From Cyprinodon diabolis (taxonomy: Eukaryota; Chordata; Actinopteri; Cyprinodontiformes; Cyprinodontidae), in contig CM060065.1 in NCBI GenBank assembly GCA_030533445.1, positions 2,313,710 through 2,377,709 on the forward strand: a stretch of 64,000 nt of DNA, read 5' to 3'. The notes under the pieces were generated by a model, which was not told where the DNA came from, did not search any database, and saw only the letters and a list, made by a program, of their open reading frames with translations. How positions within the stretch are numbered: the first letter of the stretch is position 1; every line of letters begins with the position of its first letter. Shown here piece after piece: positions 10,401-22,600 of this stretch. The translations under genes were made by a program, and so were the position numbers.

Positions 10401-10929
10401 TTTTTTTAACATTCAGCAGGAACCTTTGGATGCTGTTATCTGGAGCTCTAATGTTTCTCACAGTCCTTTGTGGGCTTGCTAACACCGCCTGCCTTAAAGA
10501 GTTTAACAGAATGACGTTACAGGCCAGTGTTCACACAGCTAGAGTTTATAACAGACAGCTTCAGCTGTTCTCTACAATTGTGTAAACTTTATTTTCACTG
10601 CCTGAAGAATGCGTCCAGTATAATGTGGTTTCTGTCATGATGACATCATCAGACCATCTGCATTCAGTCCTTTCCTACCCTGTGTAGAGTTAAACTAGGG
10701 ACTCCATTAAAGGGGAAGAAACAGGATCTAGAATCAGCCAGCTAAAGGAGAACACTGCTCCTGGAGAGGACTAATTGTTTACAGGGAAGGTTACATCCAT
10801 CCTGGGTGACACATGAGAATGTTTTCAGTTAATTTTACAGGAGTTTACTTCCTCTTTCTGCCTTTAGTTCCTGTAATGACGTGAACAATGAGGTTCATTG
10901 TTTTGACTGTATTTGATCTCTGATCTACA
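10401..10929. other. Unassigned sequence
   Basis: No gene or repeat recognised. Short open frames only. Confidence 0.4.
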
Positions 10930-11120
10930 GAATGGATCTAGAATAAAGTCAACAGGAAGTGTATTTACACTTCATTTAAGCAGGTAGATAAGTGCAATGC
11001 AATAAGTACTTTTACTCTTAAAAAGAGATAATCAGATAATGTCCACTTGAAATAAGATAATGTAATTGTTCTTTCATGTTTTAAAGGTAAATTGACAGGT
11101 TCCATTGGCAAAGTGTCTCA
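10930..11120. repeat. Partial copy of the A/T-rich MITE family
   Basis: Shares GTGTATTTACACTTCATTT, TTAAGCAGGTAGAT and TTCCATTGGCAAA with 735-950 and, inverted, with 14020-14292. Confidence 0.6.
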
Positions 11121-11164
11121 CTTAACTCCAGTTTTTCCAGTTTTGTTACTATTGACGTTTGTTT

Positions 11165-11345
11165 TGTTAACCTGCAATGCCCCATACCTGTCTATGTCTT
11201 TGAAAGGGGGGTCCCCTGTACTGGGGAACAGAAGACCCAGCAAGGAATCTTCTGGCAAACATCAGCCAGGCCAACAATTCCCTCTAACCCTTTCAGAGAC
11301 ATAGACAGGTATGGGGCATTGCAGGCTAACAAAGAAGCCAAACGA
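11165..11345. repeat. Inverted repeat with ~45-bp arms
   Basis: CCTGCAATGCCCCATACCTG and the following CTATGTCTTTGAAAG at 11171-11206 are matched by the reverse complement at about 11293-11330. The loop is about 90 bp. Part of the same word (CCTGCAATGCCCCAT) recurs at 22135, next to another copy of the repeat at 11396, so this belongs to one composite repeat family. Confidence 0.7.
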
Positions 11346-11395
11346 CCCCCATTCCAAAGGGGGGGACCCGTTCATCCGTTTCTATTTGCATGTTT

Positions 11396-11575
11396 CCTAA
11401 ACTAAAACCAGGCTTAGTTGGGCTGCTGGATAAAACCTGGAACTAAACGCTATTTCTGACATTTTGAATTGAAAAATTTTCCTGGATGGAAGAGAAACGT
11501 CTTCAAACTTGGAAACAAAGTCCAGCGGATTGATTTTAACTTTTTTGGAATGACCTGGATGACTGAGAATCATCA
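11396..11575 (+). repeat. Dispersed repeat R, copy 1
   Basis: Contains TTTCTGACATTTTGAATTG, CCTGGATGGAAGAGAAACGT and CTTCAAACTTGGAA in this order. The same series occurs at 22150-22305 (plus) and at 21215-21335 (minus). The family is common in fish genomes in my recollection, but I cannot name it from the sequence. Confidence 0.7.
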
Positions 11576-11589
11576 CCAGCTCCTGCACA

Positions 11590-12200
11590 TGTTGGTAATG
11601 AAAGACATTAAGAGAATGAATAGATTAAAGAAATCAAAAACATGTTTTTGTAGTTTTTTAGTTCACATCAGTTAGTGTATGCTGTGTAAGGTGCTACCCA
11701 AACAAAGTGAAGCACAAAATCAAAGCCGCTCTCAGCACGGCTCGCTGTACTGAAGAACATGACAGAAGAACAAGTGCTTTCATGAGTTTATTTCAGCGTT
11801 ATCAAAAGTCTTATTTATCAGTGCACAAACCTGAATCCATTGTTAGAAAATATCCGTACATACAAACTTTTTTCTGATTAAAAAAGGACATTGTTAGGCA
11901 CATCTTTAAAAATACAAAAGAAATGTGGAAATCTTAACTGCAAAATCGGTTAGTGAGCTTTGCTCTGTGCAAAGTACAAAACGATACCAATACAAAAATA
12001 TATATTACTGTTAGAAACTGGTCCCTTCATGTGAAAAAGGCATTTCAATCATGCAGTCAGTCTAAAAACTCATGAGCTATAAAAGGAATATCAATAATAC
12101 TCATGCTGCAGTATCATTTTAAATTTATATACATTGCCTCAAATAAACGTTGTGTAAATATCTGGAAAAATGCTAAAAAAAATCACAGATTAAAGCAACG
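11590..12200. other. Unassigned A/T-rich sequence, possible distal 3' UTR
   Basis: No coding potential. On the minus strand an AATAAA lies at 11792-11787. Together with the A/T-rich, non-repetitive look, this could be the end of a long PLEKHO2 3' UTR. That would need a UTR of about 3.7 kb spanning several repeats, so a nearer signal (14640-14635) is also possible. Confidence 0.25.
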
Positions 12201-12540
12201 AAATGTGTTTAAAGGCACACAGCGAACTTTGTGACATAAATAGTTGATAAATATGAGTTATTTTAAATGATTCCTCAGGCCGATATACACCTTCACGCTT
12301 CACCCTATCAATGCTACAGAGCAGCCATTCAAAATGGCCCTTCCCAGTCCAACGCCAGCCGTATAGCAGCCCACTTCCTGCCACTGCAAAGACCCCCTCT
12401 TACATTTTTTTGCTCTGACTCCCCCCTTTCACTGAATTACAGGGTCTGACCAGGAGATGGTACTTCCCTTTAGATCTTAATGTCCAAAAATCATGGCAGA
12501 ATATTTTAGTACAAAGATTTATGTTTAATAAGGAATTGTA

Positions 12541-13520
12541 GGGGACCATCCAAGGAGCAGCCAAGGACCAGCAAAGGGCCACCCAAGAACCAGCCAAGGA
12601 CCAGCCAAGGGTCAGCAAAGGGCCTCCCAAGAACTAGCCAAGGACCAGCCAAGGGCCAGCAAAGGACCTCCCAAGAACTAGCCAAGAACAAACCAAGGGC
12701 CAGCAAAGGACCTCCTGAGAACTAGCCAAGGACCAGCCAAGGGCCAGCAAAGGACCTCCCAAGAACTAGCCAAGAACAAACCAAGGGCCAGCAAAGGACC
12801 TCCCAAGAACTAGCCAAGGACCAGCAAAGGACCTCCCAAGAACTAGCCAAGAACAAACCAAGGGCCAGCAAAAGACCTCCCAAGAACTAGCCAAGGACCA
12901 GCCAAGGGCCAGCAAAGGACCTCCCAAGAACTAGCCAAGAACAAACCAAGGGCCAGCAAAGGACCTCCCAAGAACTAGCCAAGGACCAGCAAAGGACCTC
13001 CCAAGAACTAGCCAAGAACAAACCAAGGGCCAGCAAAAGACCTCCCAAGAACTAGCCAAGGACCAGCCAAGGGCCAGCAAAGGACCTCCCAAGAACTAGC
13101 CAAGAACCAACCAAGGGCCAGCAAAGGGCCTCCCAAGAACTCGCCAAGGACCAGCCAAGGGCCAGCAAAGGACCTCCAAAGAACTAGCCAAGGACCAGCC
13201 AAGGGCCAGCAAAGGGCCTCCAAAGAACTAGCCAATAACCAACCAAGGGCCAGCAAAGGACCTCCCAAGAACTAGCCAAGGACCAGCCGAGAACCAGCCA
13301 AGGGCCAGCAAAGGACCTCCCAAGAGATAGCCAAGGACCATCCAAGGACCAGCCAAAGACCAGCCAAGAACTAGCCAAGGACCAGTCGAGAACCAGCCAA
13401 GGACCAGCCAAGGGCCAGCAAAGGACCTCCCAAGAGCTAGCCAAGGACCATCCAAGGACCAGCCAAAGACCAGCCAAGAACCAGCCAAGGACCAGCCGAG
13501 AACCACCCAAGGGCCCATCA
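12541..13520. repeat. 11-bp minisatellite, array 1 (with long higher-order units)
   Basis: The basic unit is about 11 bp (AAGGACCAGCC), diverged into larger blocks that alternate AAGGGCCAGC, AAAGGACCTCCC and AAGAACTAGCC. It shares its unit and its left flank (TTTATGTTTAA, GGAATTGTAGGGGACCA) with the array at 31224-33541. Open frames on the minus strand with [11 protein letters not shown] are artefacts of the period (33 bp, or 11 codons). Confidence 0.95.
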
Positions 13521-14019
13521 AGGAAACTGTGGAAATTCTGAATGGCTGCCTTGTACGAGCTGGGCTCCCCTCTTCAAATACCGACCATGTAATTTGGTAG
13601 AAGACGGACCGTCATTGGCCAGGTTGTATGACCAGGAGGAACGTATGGCTTTATGGCTCTTATATAGTCATGGAGCTAAGGCTTTTGCTCTATTTTTCCA
13701 ACTGCTTTATTACTGGTCTCGGCTGAGGGAAGGAAAAAGTTTAACCCTTCTAACGAGGCTATAAGGAGGAAACGTGAAAAGGATTGTGCACGAGGTAAAA
13801 CAAGAGTCGATGTTGGAAAGGAGTTTGTTCGTTGGCTCAGGTTGAAAGAAGAAGCCGGATGTTAAACCGATTATCTTTTCTCACTATTATTATTTAACTG
13901 GTAGGTTAACACTTTGCTCCTAGTATACAGTCAGAGAAATTTGTTATCATTTTCCATGATTAGTAGAAGCAAAATACGGACAGAGAAGGCTAGCGGGCTA
14001 CTAACAAAAGCTACAGACT

Positions 14020-14292
14020 GGAAAAAATCAAAATCTTAGATAAGTAATTTTTTCTTAAAATAAGTGAATTTGTTCTTGGATCTAGGAAGTAACAGTCAGC
14101 CAATGGAACAAGACAATTTACAATAAGAAAACACAATTGCATTGTCTTATTTCAAAATAAGACAATGCAACAATGTAAGACAATGTAAACATACAAATTC
14201 CATTGGCAAAATATCTTATTTACCTACTCAAGTTAAGGGTAAATATACTTAATTTAGGAAATCTTAACTTATTTCTTGATCGTTTTTCCAGC
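14020..14292. repeat. Palindromic A/T-rich MITE, fuller copy
   Basis: The left half (TTAGATAAGTAATTTTTTC, TTCTTGGATCTAGG, GCCAATGGAACAAG) is mirrored in the right half (AATTCCATTGGCAAAATA, TTTCTTGATCGTTTTTCCAG). Partial copies lie at 735-950 and 10930-11120. Confidence 0.6.
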
Positions 14293-14295
14293 ACA

Positions 14296-14334
14296 AGGGG
14301 CGCTAGACCTGAAAGTTACTGGTCTAGCGCCCCT
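14296..14334. repeat. Perfect 14-bp GC-rich hairpin
   Basis: AGGGGCGCTAGACC at 14296-14309 is followed after 11 bases by its exact complement at 14321-14334. Confidence 0.85.
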
Positions 14335-14634
14335 AGTGTCCAAAGGTTACACAGTGTGCCTTTAAATCTGGGTTAATACTAAAGCTTTAACAAAAACGTG
14401 AAGCCTTATAAGTGCAAAAAGATCATATTCTGCTGATTTTATGTTGATCTGTTATAAAAAAAGAATTGCTCAGGAAGCTTTATCTGTTAAACAATAAGAT
14501 GCTTCTTCTCCTAGAGGTCCTACTCCATCGACCGTGATCCATTACCTGCACTGCTTTTCTAAATTTTACTCAATAGAATACCAACTCCTGCTTAAAAAAA
14601 ATTAAATTTTACTTGTTTTCTAAAATACTGTGTT

Positions 14635-14640
14635 TTTATT
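14635..14640 (-). promoter_or_regulatory. Candidate polyadenylation signal for PLEKHO2
   Basis: AATAAA on the minus strand about 845 bp after the stop codon. It is the nearest canonical hexamer I noticed downstream; transcript data would be needed to confirm it. Confidence 0.3.
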
Positions 14641-14763
14641 TCAGATCAAATTAGACTAAACGAGTTTACCGTCTCTAGCAGACTGTCGGCCATTGTTTTC
14701 AAAGCAAAATAAGAAGACGACCTCAGTTCTATTAAAAATACAGTTTTAGTCTCTAAAACACAA

Positions 14764-15375
14764 TTACCCCATTTACACCAGCCTTTAGAAAGGTGCAAAG
14801 ATCGGTCCGAGCGTGGTAACCGAGATAAATGTTAAGTGTGAATGGAACGCAACTGAATTGGACCGTGCCGGACTCAACTGAAGCACGCTAACATGGTACT
14901 AAGTTCTGAGCAGGGCTCGCCGCGGTTCATCTGTGGCTCGGTTCCCTGATAACAAAGAGCGGATGAGCAGCCTGCCTCGCCATTTTTTTGACCGGTTTTC
15001 TGCCGTGTTCAACTGATCCACAGATCTCTGCACCTGTTCTCCGACTTCTTCTCATCCTGTTAATGGCATCAGAAGAGCACGGTGGCACCTGGGATGATGG
15101 TGAGACCCAGAAGGATGCCTTCTTCGCCTGAAATTCCGCAAACAAGGAAATATCACTAATATAACATAAATTCCTGAATATTACGTGAGCCAACATGTTT
15201 GTTAGCATAATTCTTTGAGATCTGTAGTATCGTGGACCGCCAACAGGAGGCGAGGAACCGTGCTAGCGGGATGCATAAATGGTCGTAAGAACCAAGCTAA
15301 GCATGTTAACTGATCTGAGCTCGGTCCGAACTCGGCACGGATCGGTTTCAGAGGGCTGGTGGAAACGGGGCAAAC
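14764..15375. mobile_element. hAT-like MITE with short diverged TIRs
   Basis: CCCCATTTACACCAGCC at the left pairs with the complement of GGCTGGTGGAAACGGGG at the right. The next words (GATCGGTCCGAGC, GGACCGTGCCGGACTC) also have inverted relatives. No transposase. It lies just downstream of the PLEKHO2 stop codon and would be in the 3' UTR or the flank. Confidence 0.45.
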
Positions 15376-15484
15376 GTCACCATCTGAAAGGTAGGTCTGT
15401 TCTGTACCTGGGTGGGTTTATATCGAATGACTGAAGAATGACTGTCCAAGCAGGCGATTCCCAGTTGACTAGGTCAGACTGGTT

Positions 15485-16630
15485 TTACCAGCTCATCCTT
15501 TTCTGCTTGGCCACTTTCAGTTTCTTGACCTCTCTGAGGACGCGGTCAGCGTTCTGGAGCTTCTCCAAGGCTTTAGCCAGCAGGTCCTCTGGCATGACCT
15601 CCACGTGGCTCTCCTGAGCCTGATTCAGGAGCTCATTGGTCTTCTTCATCTGCAGCGCCACCTCGGTCTCAAGCTCTGTGACATAATAGTCTTCAGCTTT
15701 GCTGCTGTTTTTCTGCTGATTGCAGTCCAGGGATTCGGACAGCAGATCTCCAATCGATGCAGACTTGGCCTTGTTAGAAGGTTTGAGGGGTTTCTGTAAA
15801 GGCTCTGAGCGCCGGCTGGGATGAAAGTTTGCTCTAAGCTGAAGCTTGGCCGGCTGTCTTAAGTTAACAGAGGTTTGACCTTCATCTTCGGCTGCGGTGA
15901 GCTCATCTAGGCCATCGTGGCTCTCCAGGGTTGCAGATATGGAAGCTTCCGGCGTATCCTCACCAGCAGAGCCTTCACTCTCATCATCTGAGTGCTGACC
16001 GCTGTCTACAGATTTCTCTTCTGTCTTCTTCTGCTTTCCTCCAAGCGAGTGGCAGAGCAGTGGACTCAGGCTGAGGGTCTCAGTGAAGGGCTCATTTAGG
16101 TCGACATTCATTTGGGGAGAACTCTGCAGTAATTTAGGGGAAGTTGCTGAATCATCAGAAGCCGTAGAGTCTGAGCCATGATAAGGCTGAGCACACAGCT
16201 CCTCTCTCTCTGCCTCTCCTGGTTTTTCTGCCTCATCATCACTAGTCTTTCTAATGTCACACTCATAATCCTCTCCCTTGATTGTGCGCTCGGGTTCACC
16301 TTCGCCGGCACTGTCTCCCAGCTGGTCTACCTCTTTGTTGTCTACGGCTGGTCTTGGCTGTTCAACCTCACCGTCTCCTTGCATCTTCCTTTCACCATCT
16401 GTACCCTGTGTCGGCTGGCAGGGCTTCTGGTTCTTGGATGGAGGTGTAGGGGGGTGGGGAGTTGGGGAGGTTTCTGTAATGTTAACCAATGAGCCCGCTG
16501 AGCTGGGTTTGATGGGAGGCGTTGGTGGTGTGCCTTTCTTAGCGTAAGTGTCTTCATCATTTGAAACTTCTTCCTCTGGTGTGACGCAGGGTTTGGACTG
16601 TTTCGAAGGCGCCATCGGGGGTTTCGGGGC
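15485..16630 (-). CDS. plekho2: PLEKHO2 exon 7 (last coding exon)
   Basis: Acceptor TTTTTAAAG at 16640-16631; stop TAA at 15487-15485. Codes for 381 residues: an acidic Pro/Ser-rich disordered segment, the SASIGDLL box, and the C-terminal heptad-rich coiled coil ending in KRMSW. The polypeptide begins five codons (APKPP) before the first Met of the open frame, so an ORF finder starting at Met (16615) misses its true beginning. Confidence 0.93.
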   Translation of the reverse strand, partial: APKPPMAPSKQSKPCVTPEEEVSNDEDTYAKKGTPPTPPIKPSSAGSLVNITETSPTPHPPTPPSKNQKPCQPTQGTDGERKMQGDGEVEQPRPAVDNKEVDQLGDSAGEGEPERTIKGEDYECDIRKTSDDEAEKPGEAEREELCAQPYHGSDSTASDDSATSPKLLQSSPQMNVDLNEPFTETLSLSPLLCHSLGGKQKKTEEKSVDSGQHSDDESEGSAGEDTPEASISATLESHDGLDELTAAEDEGQTSVNLRQPAKLQLRANFHPSRRSEPLQKPLKPSNKAKSASIGDLLSESLDCNQQKNSSKAEDYYVTELETEVALQMKKTNELLNQAQESHVEVMPEDLLAKALEKLQNADRVLREVKKLKVAKQKRMSW

Positions 16631-19600
16631 CTTTAAAAAGGAAACATGTTTTTATAGACCATCTAATTCAAGCAGAGGCATTTTGATAGATGGCATTTCT
16701 GTGTGGAAAAGATATACAAACCTCTGTTTGTTCTTGTTTATCAGGCTCATTTTTGGGTAAAAGACTGGATTTAGCCTCCTTTCTAGGAGGCATGGGAGGC
16801 TTGATGACCTTCTTCTCCTCTGCAACCGACACTGATTGTTTCTCGCCATCAGCTGGATATGCCGTCGTTTCAGAGGTACCATCGGTCTGAACATTATTTG
16901 TTCCATTCGGCATCACTGCATCCTCAAGATCAAGATCCAAACGCAGGATACCATCAGAGGACACATCAGCTACCTAAGAGACGGAAAGCAAATGATGGAA
17001 AAACACACTACAAATTCTATGATGAATAGTATAAATGAAGCAGCTCTGGTGAAAGTCACTAATGATATTCTCATGGCCTCAGATAATGGACTTGTATCTG
17101 TGCTCGTCCTGTTGGATCTTAGTGCTGCATTTGATCCAGTTGAACATAATATTCTTTTAGAAAGACTTGAATATTTTGTTGGAATTAAAGGAACAGCTCT
17201 AGACTGGTTTAAATCTGATCTATCTGATCGAATTCAGTTTGTTTATGTTAATGATAGATCTTCCTCACGCTCAAAGGTTACCTGTGGAGTACCACAGGGA
17301 TCAGTGCTAGGACCAATTCTCTTTACTTTATACATGCTCCCAATCGGTAGAGTTATTAGACAGCATGGGATTAATTTCCACTGTTATGCTGATGATACCC
17401 AGCTATATCTGTCTATAATCCAGATGAAGCTAACCCATTTCATAGATTACAGGCATGTCTGAAGACATAAAAACCTGGATGACTCTTAACTTTCTGCTTC
17501 TGAATGCAGACAAAACAGAAGTTATAGTCTTTGGACCAGAGTCTCTGAAAAAGAAGCTGATTAGTCAGTCACTTCATTTGGATGGGATTAAACTGATTTC
17601 AGATAATAAAGTAAAAAATCTTGGTGTAGTTTTCGACAAGGACCTGTCATTTAAATCCCAATATACATGAATGGGACATGTGACGTCATTTGTACTAGTA
17701 AGAATTACTTTTCAGATATCTGAAATGTTTATTTTGACTAGGAAGAAATGCATTTGGGACATCTGGATTACATATTCAGTCAAGCTAATAAATGTTAAAA
17801 TGGCCTGCCATAGGGGGTAGTGTAATGTTCTTTGGTCAAGTCTCCTGACTTTAAAAAGTGCTATAAGTTCAGGTCATTTACCATTTAAAAGTTAGGGAGA
17901 CAAAGTGTTGTGAAATTGAGCTATAGACATAAAATGAATTAGATAATATTTACATAGTGACATTTTGGGAAGGAAAGATCATATTCAGGAGACTGAGGGA
18001 CATGTCAATCATTTCAGGAGCACAAAGTTTCTCAGGACCTTTTATTCTTCTAAGTTTCCAAACATGTAAGAGAAGAGCAGCTATATAACTGATCATTCCT
18101 TAGTATGTTTTATAACACAAACTGCTCTTATGGTCTCAACCCTTTCTGTTTGTCATGGTTCTACATAATGCTGGAGAACAAACACCAATATTGTCAGAAG
18201 AACTGTCCGTCTTTGCAGTGGGAGCAGCGATCCTTACCTCTCTCATGTGGATTCTGGTTGGCGGGCGTCGGTTACGATTTCCCTGAGGTCTGGTTCGGGT
18301 AATATGTTCTAAATTACTGCTGTCGTCAACCTTCACCTTTGGGAAATGTGTCAGAATTAAAGCTTTTAAAGACAAGAAAAAGAAATAAAAGAGACAACAT
18401 ATTTTTTTGGAATGAACTGGTTTAAGTAGCCGTGAAATCAGCCATTTAATGGGATGAGCAGGGCACGGCGGAGCCATGAAGGCGTGATGCTAAGGGTCGG
18501 TTTGGGCATAGGAGCAGATGCAGAGACAGACATGTTAGCAGAGAGCGTTACCTCATCAAAGACTTTGTTTTTTGCCCGACTGATGCAATCGCTGAGGGCT
18601 TTGATCCAGGCCTCCTTCTCCTCCGCAGTCTGAGCCTGGAGCTTCACATCATGGATCTGGAAAACAAGCAGTCCTCAGCTGTTTCTCAGTTAGCACACAT
18701 TAGCCCACCGCCATTTAAGGATCACAGTGTTGCTGCTGGGCTGCGTTCAGCCTCACAGCTGAGCGCCGTTACCCTGGAGAGAGCTACTGGCCTTCAGGAT
18801 TCACTCATCTTTGGAGGTGCATCGGGGGTGCAGCTCCTTACAGACATCAGTACATCACCGATAAGCCTCGAATTAGCACAAGCTAATCCCAGCTTATAGA
18901 ACAGAGCAACACTGTGAGTCTTCACAGGGTCGTTTTTTTCACTTTTAAGCCGTGATCACACCGACTGCGTCCGACTTTTTAATCTCTGATCCGATATTTT
19001 TCCACGTCACACTGACTGCGTATAGAGAGCCTCCAACTAGGCAGGATGCAGAATTATTTCACTCTGTCTCTGTGCTATAAATAAAAAATAATGTCCACGT
19101 TTGACTTGGACACATTATGGAAAGTTCTTAAAAATAAAAACCACTGGCTCATTCTATAAAGCAAAGCTCTACTTAACCAGTCTGTGCAGCATCTACACAG
19201 GAAAACTTTGCAGTGTTAAAGTAACACTTTAAGAGAGCATTTGGTCTCACTCAGAATTAGTGTTAAATTAGAAATTTACTCAGTGTATATTTTACTCCAG
19301 TTGTTGTTGCAGTAACTCTAAAAGAGTCAATGTACTTTGACACTGCATATTTAACACTGTTATTAACTGTGTAGAACCAGAACAGATAGATAATGTTCAT
19401 CTTTTAAAACATAATGAGTTCTACGTCTAAAGAAAGATAAACGCAGCAATAAACAGCGTGGGACGGTTTCTATGGTGACTGAGGCAGAGAGGTGATTCTC
19501 AGAGAGATCTGGGAAGTTTTTCTTCTTTGTTCCATAAAGAGGTGAGAGAGATACGCTGCGCTGACCTGCTCTGTCTGCTCCTCCTTATTCTGGTTTCTGT

Positions 19601-22600
19601 GAGGCTCAAAGAGGATCACTGCTTTATCCGTTTTCTGTCCTCCTGAACTCCCATCATGGGGAAAGTTTTCTATTTTATTGTTTAATGTATTTCCCCGTCA
19701 GATTAACACATTTTATTTTGGATATCCTCCAAAGCGGATGTGTTGTACTTTGTAACCGCGTCTCTCTTCCTGTCAGACCCATGAAATCAGTCGGAGCTAC
19801 GCTGCCCCCTGCAGGAAATCATCCCCATTGACTTTCAATCAGCTCTAAACGCCACGACCTCTGAGGCATGATTTTCTGTCAGATCGGACGCAAAATCGCA
19901 TGTTTAAATGACACCTGAGGAAATGTAGTAGTTATAACAGAAATGTTTAAAATGGTCTAAATCCTCCAGATGTCCAGCATGCAGGTGTTTAGCAGTAAAT
20001 GTCTGTAAACTTTAAGATCATCAGACTTTCTCTTTTCTTAGAGAGGAAACCTTTATGACAAAAAATTAAACAACTGCTACCCGAAAAAACCAACAACAAC
20101 CAACCTGCAGTTAAACCAACATTTTCTTTTTCACCTTAAATACGTGTTTAATGTCTAAAGTCATAAATGTTTAGGGGTCATTTATTTATTCAGTGTGATT
20201 ATTAAATAAATGAAGGTATTTTTCTGCTCCAACCTTATTTCCGGACTTTGGGGATCGGATCAGAACCAGCCTGTGCTTTTTGTTGAAGGGACTCTTTAAT
20301 TCGTGGCACTTATCATAGCTTTCCAGGTCCAGTCTCTCCAGGCAGTTCTGCAGGTCCTGGAACACAGAGAACCTTGTCAGCATGAGGAAGGCAGCAGACG
20401 GGATGCAAAGAAGAGGCTGAGGCGTACCTCGTTCTCATACACCACCATCTCCGTCTTCTCCACCTGGACGTAGCGGTCCTTGTAGCTCGCCAGCAGTCGG
20501 CCATGAGATTTCTTCACCCAGCCAGCCTTGCTCAGGAACTTTGGCTTGTTTGGCTGGGCAGGCTCCTCTTTCGTTGCCTGTAGTCAAACAGAGGAAGGAA
20601 GTCACAGTTCAACACATCTGACATTAAGCAAAGTGCAAATGCAATAAACGTAGAGATGGAGCTGCACACTATTCCTGTCCGGGACGGTTGCTTCATGTTT
20701 AGCAAACCTTTCAAAAGGCTCTGAGTGTTTCTCTGGTGGAGTTTTATGATCACAGGGTGCGGATCTCTGACATCCCTTAGCGGCTAACGGTGCCTCCTCA
20801 GACCAACGCACAGAAACTATTCTTCAGATGGTTGGAAAGCAGCCAACAGAGAAATCATTCAGAGGAAACACCTAACGCCTGATGGAAGAGTCACAGCTGG
20901 ATTATAGTTGACTCTTCAGCAATCCCTCACACTAAGCACGCTTGTAGCGACAGTGGAGAGGAAAAACTCCCTCTGAACAGGAAGAAACCTCCAGCAGAAC
21001 CAGGCTCAGTGTGAGCGGCCATCTGCTGAGGCCCACTGGGGTTCAAGGAGACAGAAGCAGACATAGAAAAAGAAGCATAGATACAAAAGGCAACTGTCAA
21101 CCAGCTCCACAGGCGGCCCCGTCCAGGAAACACACAGCCAGGCAGACGAGCTCCGAGCCAGCTCCCATGTCAGAGGATGAAGCAGCTCCGTCATTCTCTG
21201 TCAATACTCTATATGTTCCAAAAAAGTTCAAATCAATCCACTGGACTTTGTTTCCAAGTTTGAAGATGTTTCTCTTCCCATCCAGAAAGCTTTTTCAATT
21301 TAAAATGTCAGAAATAGCGTTGAAATTGAGGCTTTTTAGTAGGGATGCACGATATAATGGGCCCCCTATCGGTATCGGCCTTAAAACTGAATATCGGACA
21401 TCGGCCACCCCACCGATATTTAACCCGATATTTGATCAGCTTCTGAGTTTCTAAAGTCTAAAGTCTTCTTCCTCAAAAACTTCTTTTTTACAGACTTAAA
21501 AACTTCTAAAAACGAGGGAAAAAATATTGATACATTAAAATATCCCAATATCTTCATATGCTGATATATTGCCATTTAAAAACACCATATCAATCTCTTT
21601 ACTAATGAAATATTGCTATATGTCATCATTATGCTACGAAATCCCCCGAAAATTCACCAAATGTTGCCATATTTTTATATGTTGATATATTGACGCGGTA
21701 TCGATCTATTTTACTAACAAAATCTCACAAGAATTTGCAAAATATCACGAGAGTTTGTAACAGAACGATGAAATTTCACGAGATTTTGTAAGTAAAATAG
21801 ATCGATACCGCGTTTTTAAAAATCTATTTGATATCAGCATATGAAAATATATTTGAGTATATTATTTTTCAAAGTGTCAGAAATGGAAAGCAAAACTGCT
21901 ATTTTCAATGACTACTTATTTTTGTCCAGCTTTAACATCAGTATCGATATCGGTTATCGGCTACATGAGTTTTAAAATATCGGCACATCGGATATCGGCC
22001 AAAATCCCAATATCGTGCATCCTTACTTTATAGAGTGGTCCAAAAAAAAAAAAGCCTTGTTTTTGTTTAGAAAACCTCAGGTCCACCTCAGGTCCACCCC
22101 TCAGGAATGGGGGTCATTTGGCTTCTTTGTTAGCCTGCAATGCCCCATAGCCTGTTGGGCTGCTGTATAAAACCTGGAACTCAACGATATTTCTGACATT
22201 TTGAATTGAAAAAGCTTCCTGGATGGAAGAGAAACGTCTTCAAACTTGGAAGCAAAGTCCAGTGGATTGATTTTTGTAACTTTTTTGGAATGACTCTGAC
22301 CTGCATCTTCACCAGCACCACTCTATATGAAATCGTCGAAACGCAATAAAAAAAGTACTAAGGCTCTGAAATGTGTTTGTAAAGCAAATACACTATATTG
22401 CCAAAAGTATTTGCTCACCCATCCAAATTATTGGAATCAGGTGTTCCAATCACTTCCATGGCCACAGGTGTATAAATTCAAGCACCTAGGCATGCAGACT
22501 GTTTTTACAAACATTTGTGAAAGAATGGGTCGCTCTCAGGAGCTCAGTGAATTCCAGCGTGGAACTGTGATAGGATGCCACCTGTGCAACAAATCCAGTC

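Larger units (their letters stand above)
12209..14366. mobile_element. Composite TIR element carrying an 11-bp minisatellite
   Basis: The left end TTTAAAGGCACACAGCGAAC and the complement of the right end (TTTAAAGGCACACTGTGTAA) match closely, in a TTAA context on both sides. An inner inverted pair, GCAGCCATTCAAAAT at 12321 and its complement at 13536-13550 (14 of 15), encloses the minisatellite. The element also holds a palindromic MITE (14020-14292) and a GC-rich hairpin (14296-14334). No transposase. TTAA-flanked ends fit piggyBac or Kolobok derivatives, which is only a suggestion. Confidence 0.5.

Noticed and set aside
9031..10485. Minus-strand frames of 484 and 456 codons rich in SSYLLPLPT
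   Set aside because: By-product of the 17-bp minisatellite (51-bp cycle).
11480..11510. Hammerhead ribozyme core in repeat R (CTGGATG then GAAACGTC)
   Set aside because: Only loosely like the CTGATGA/GAAA core. A core base differs and I could not form stems II and III.
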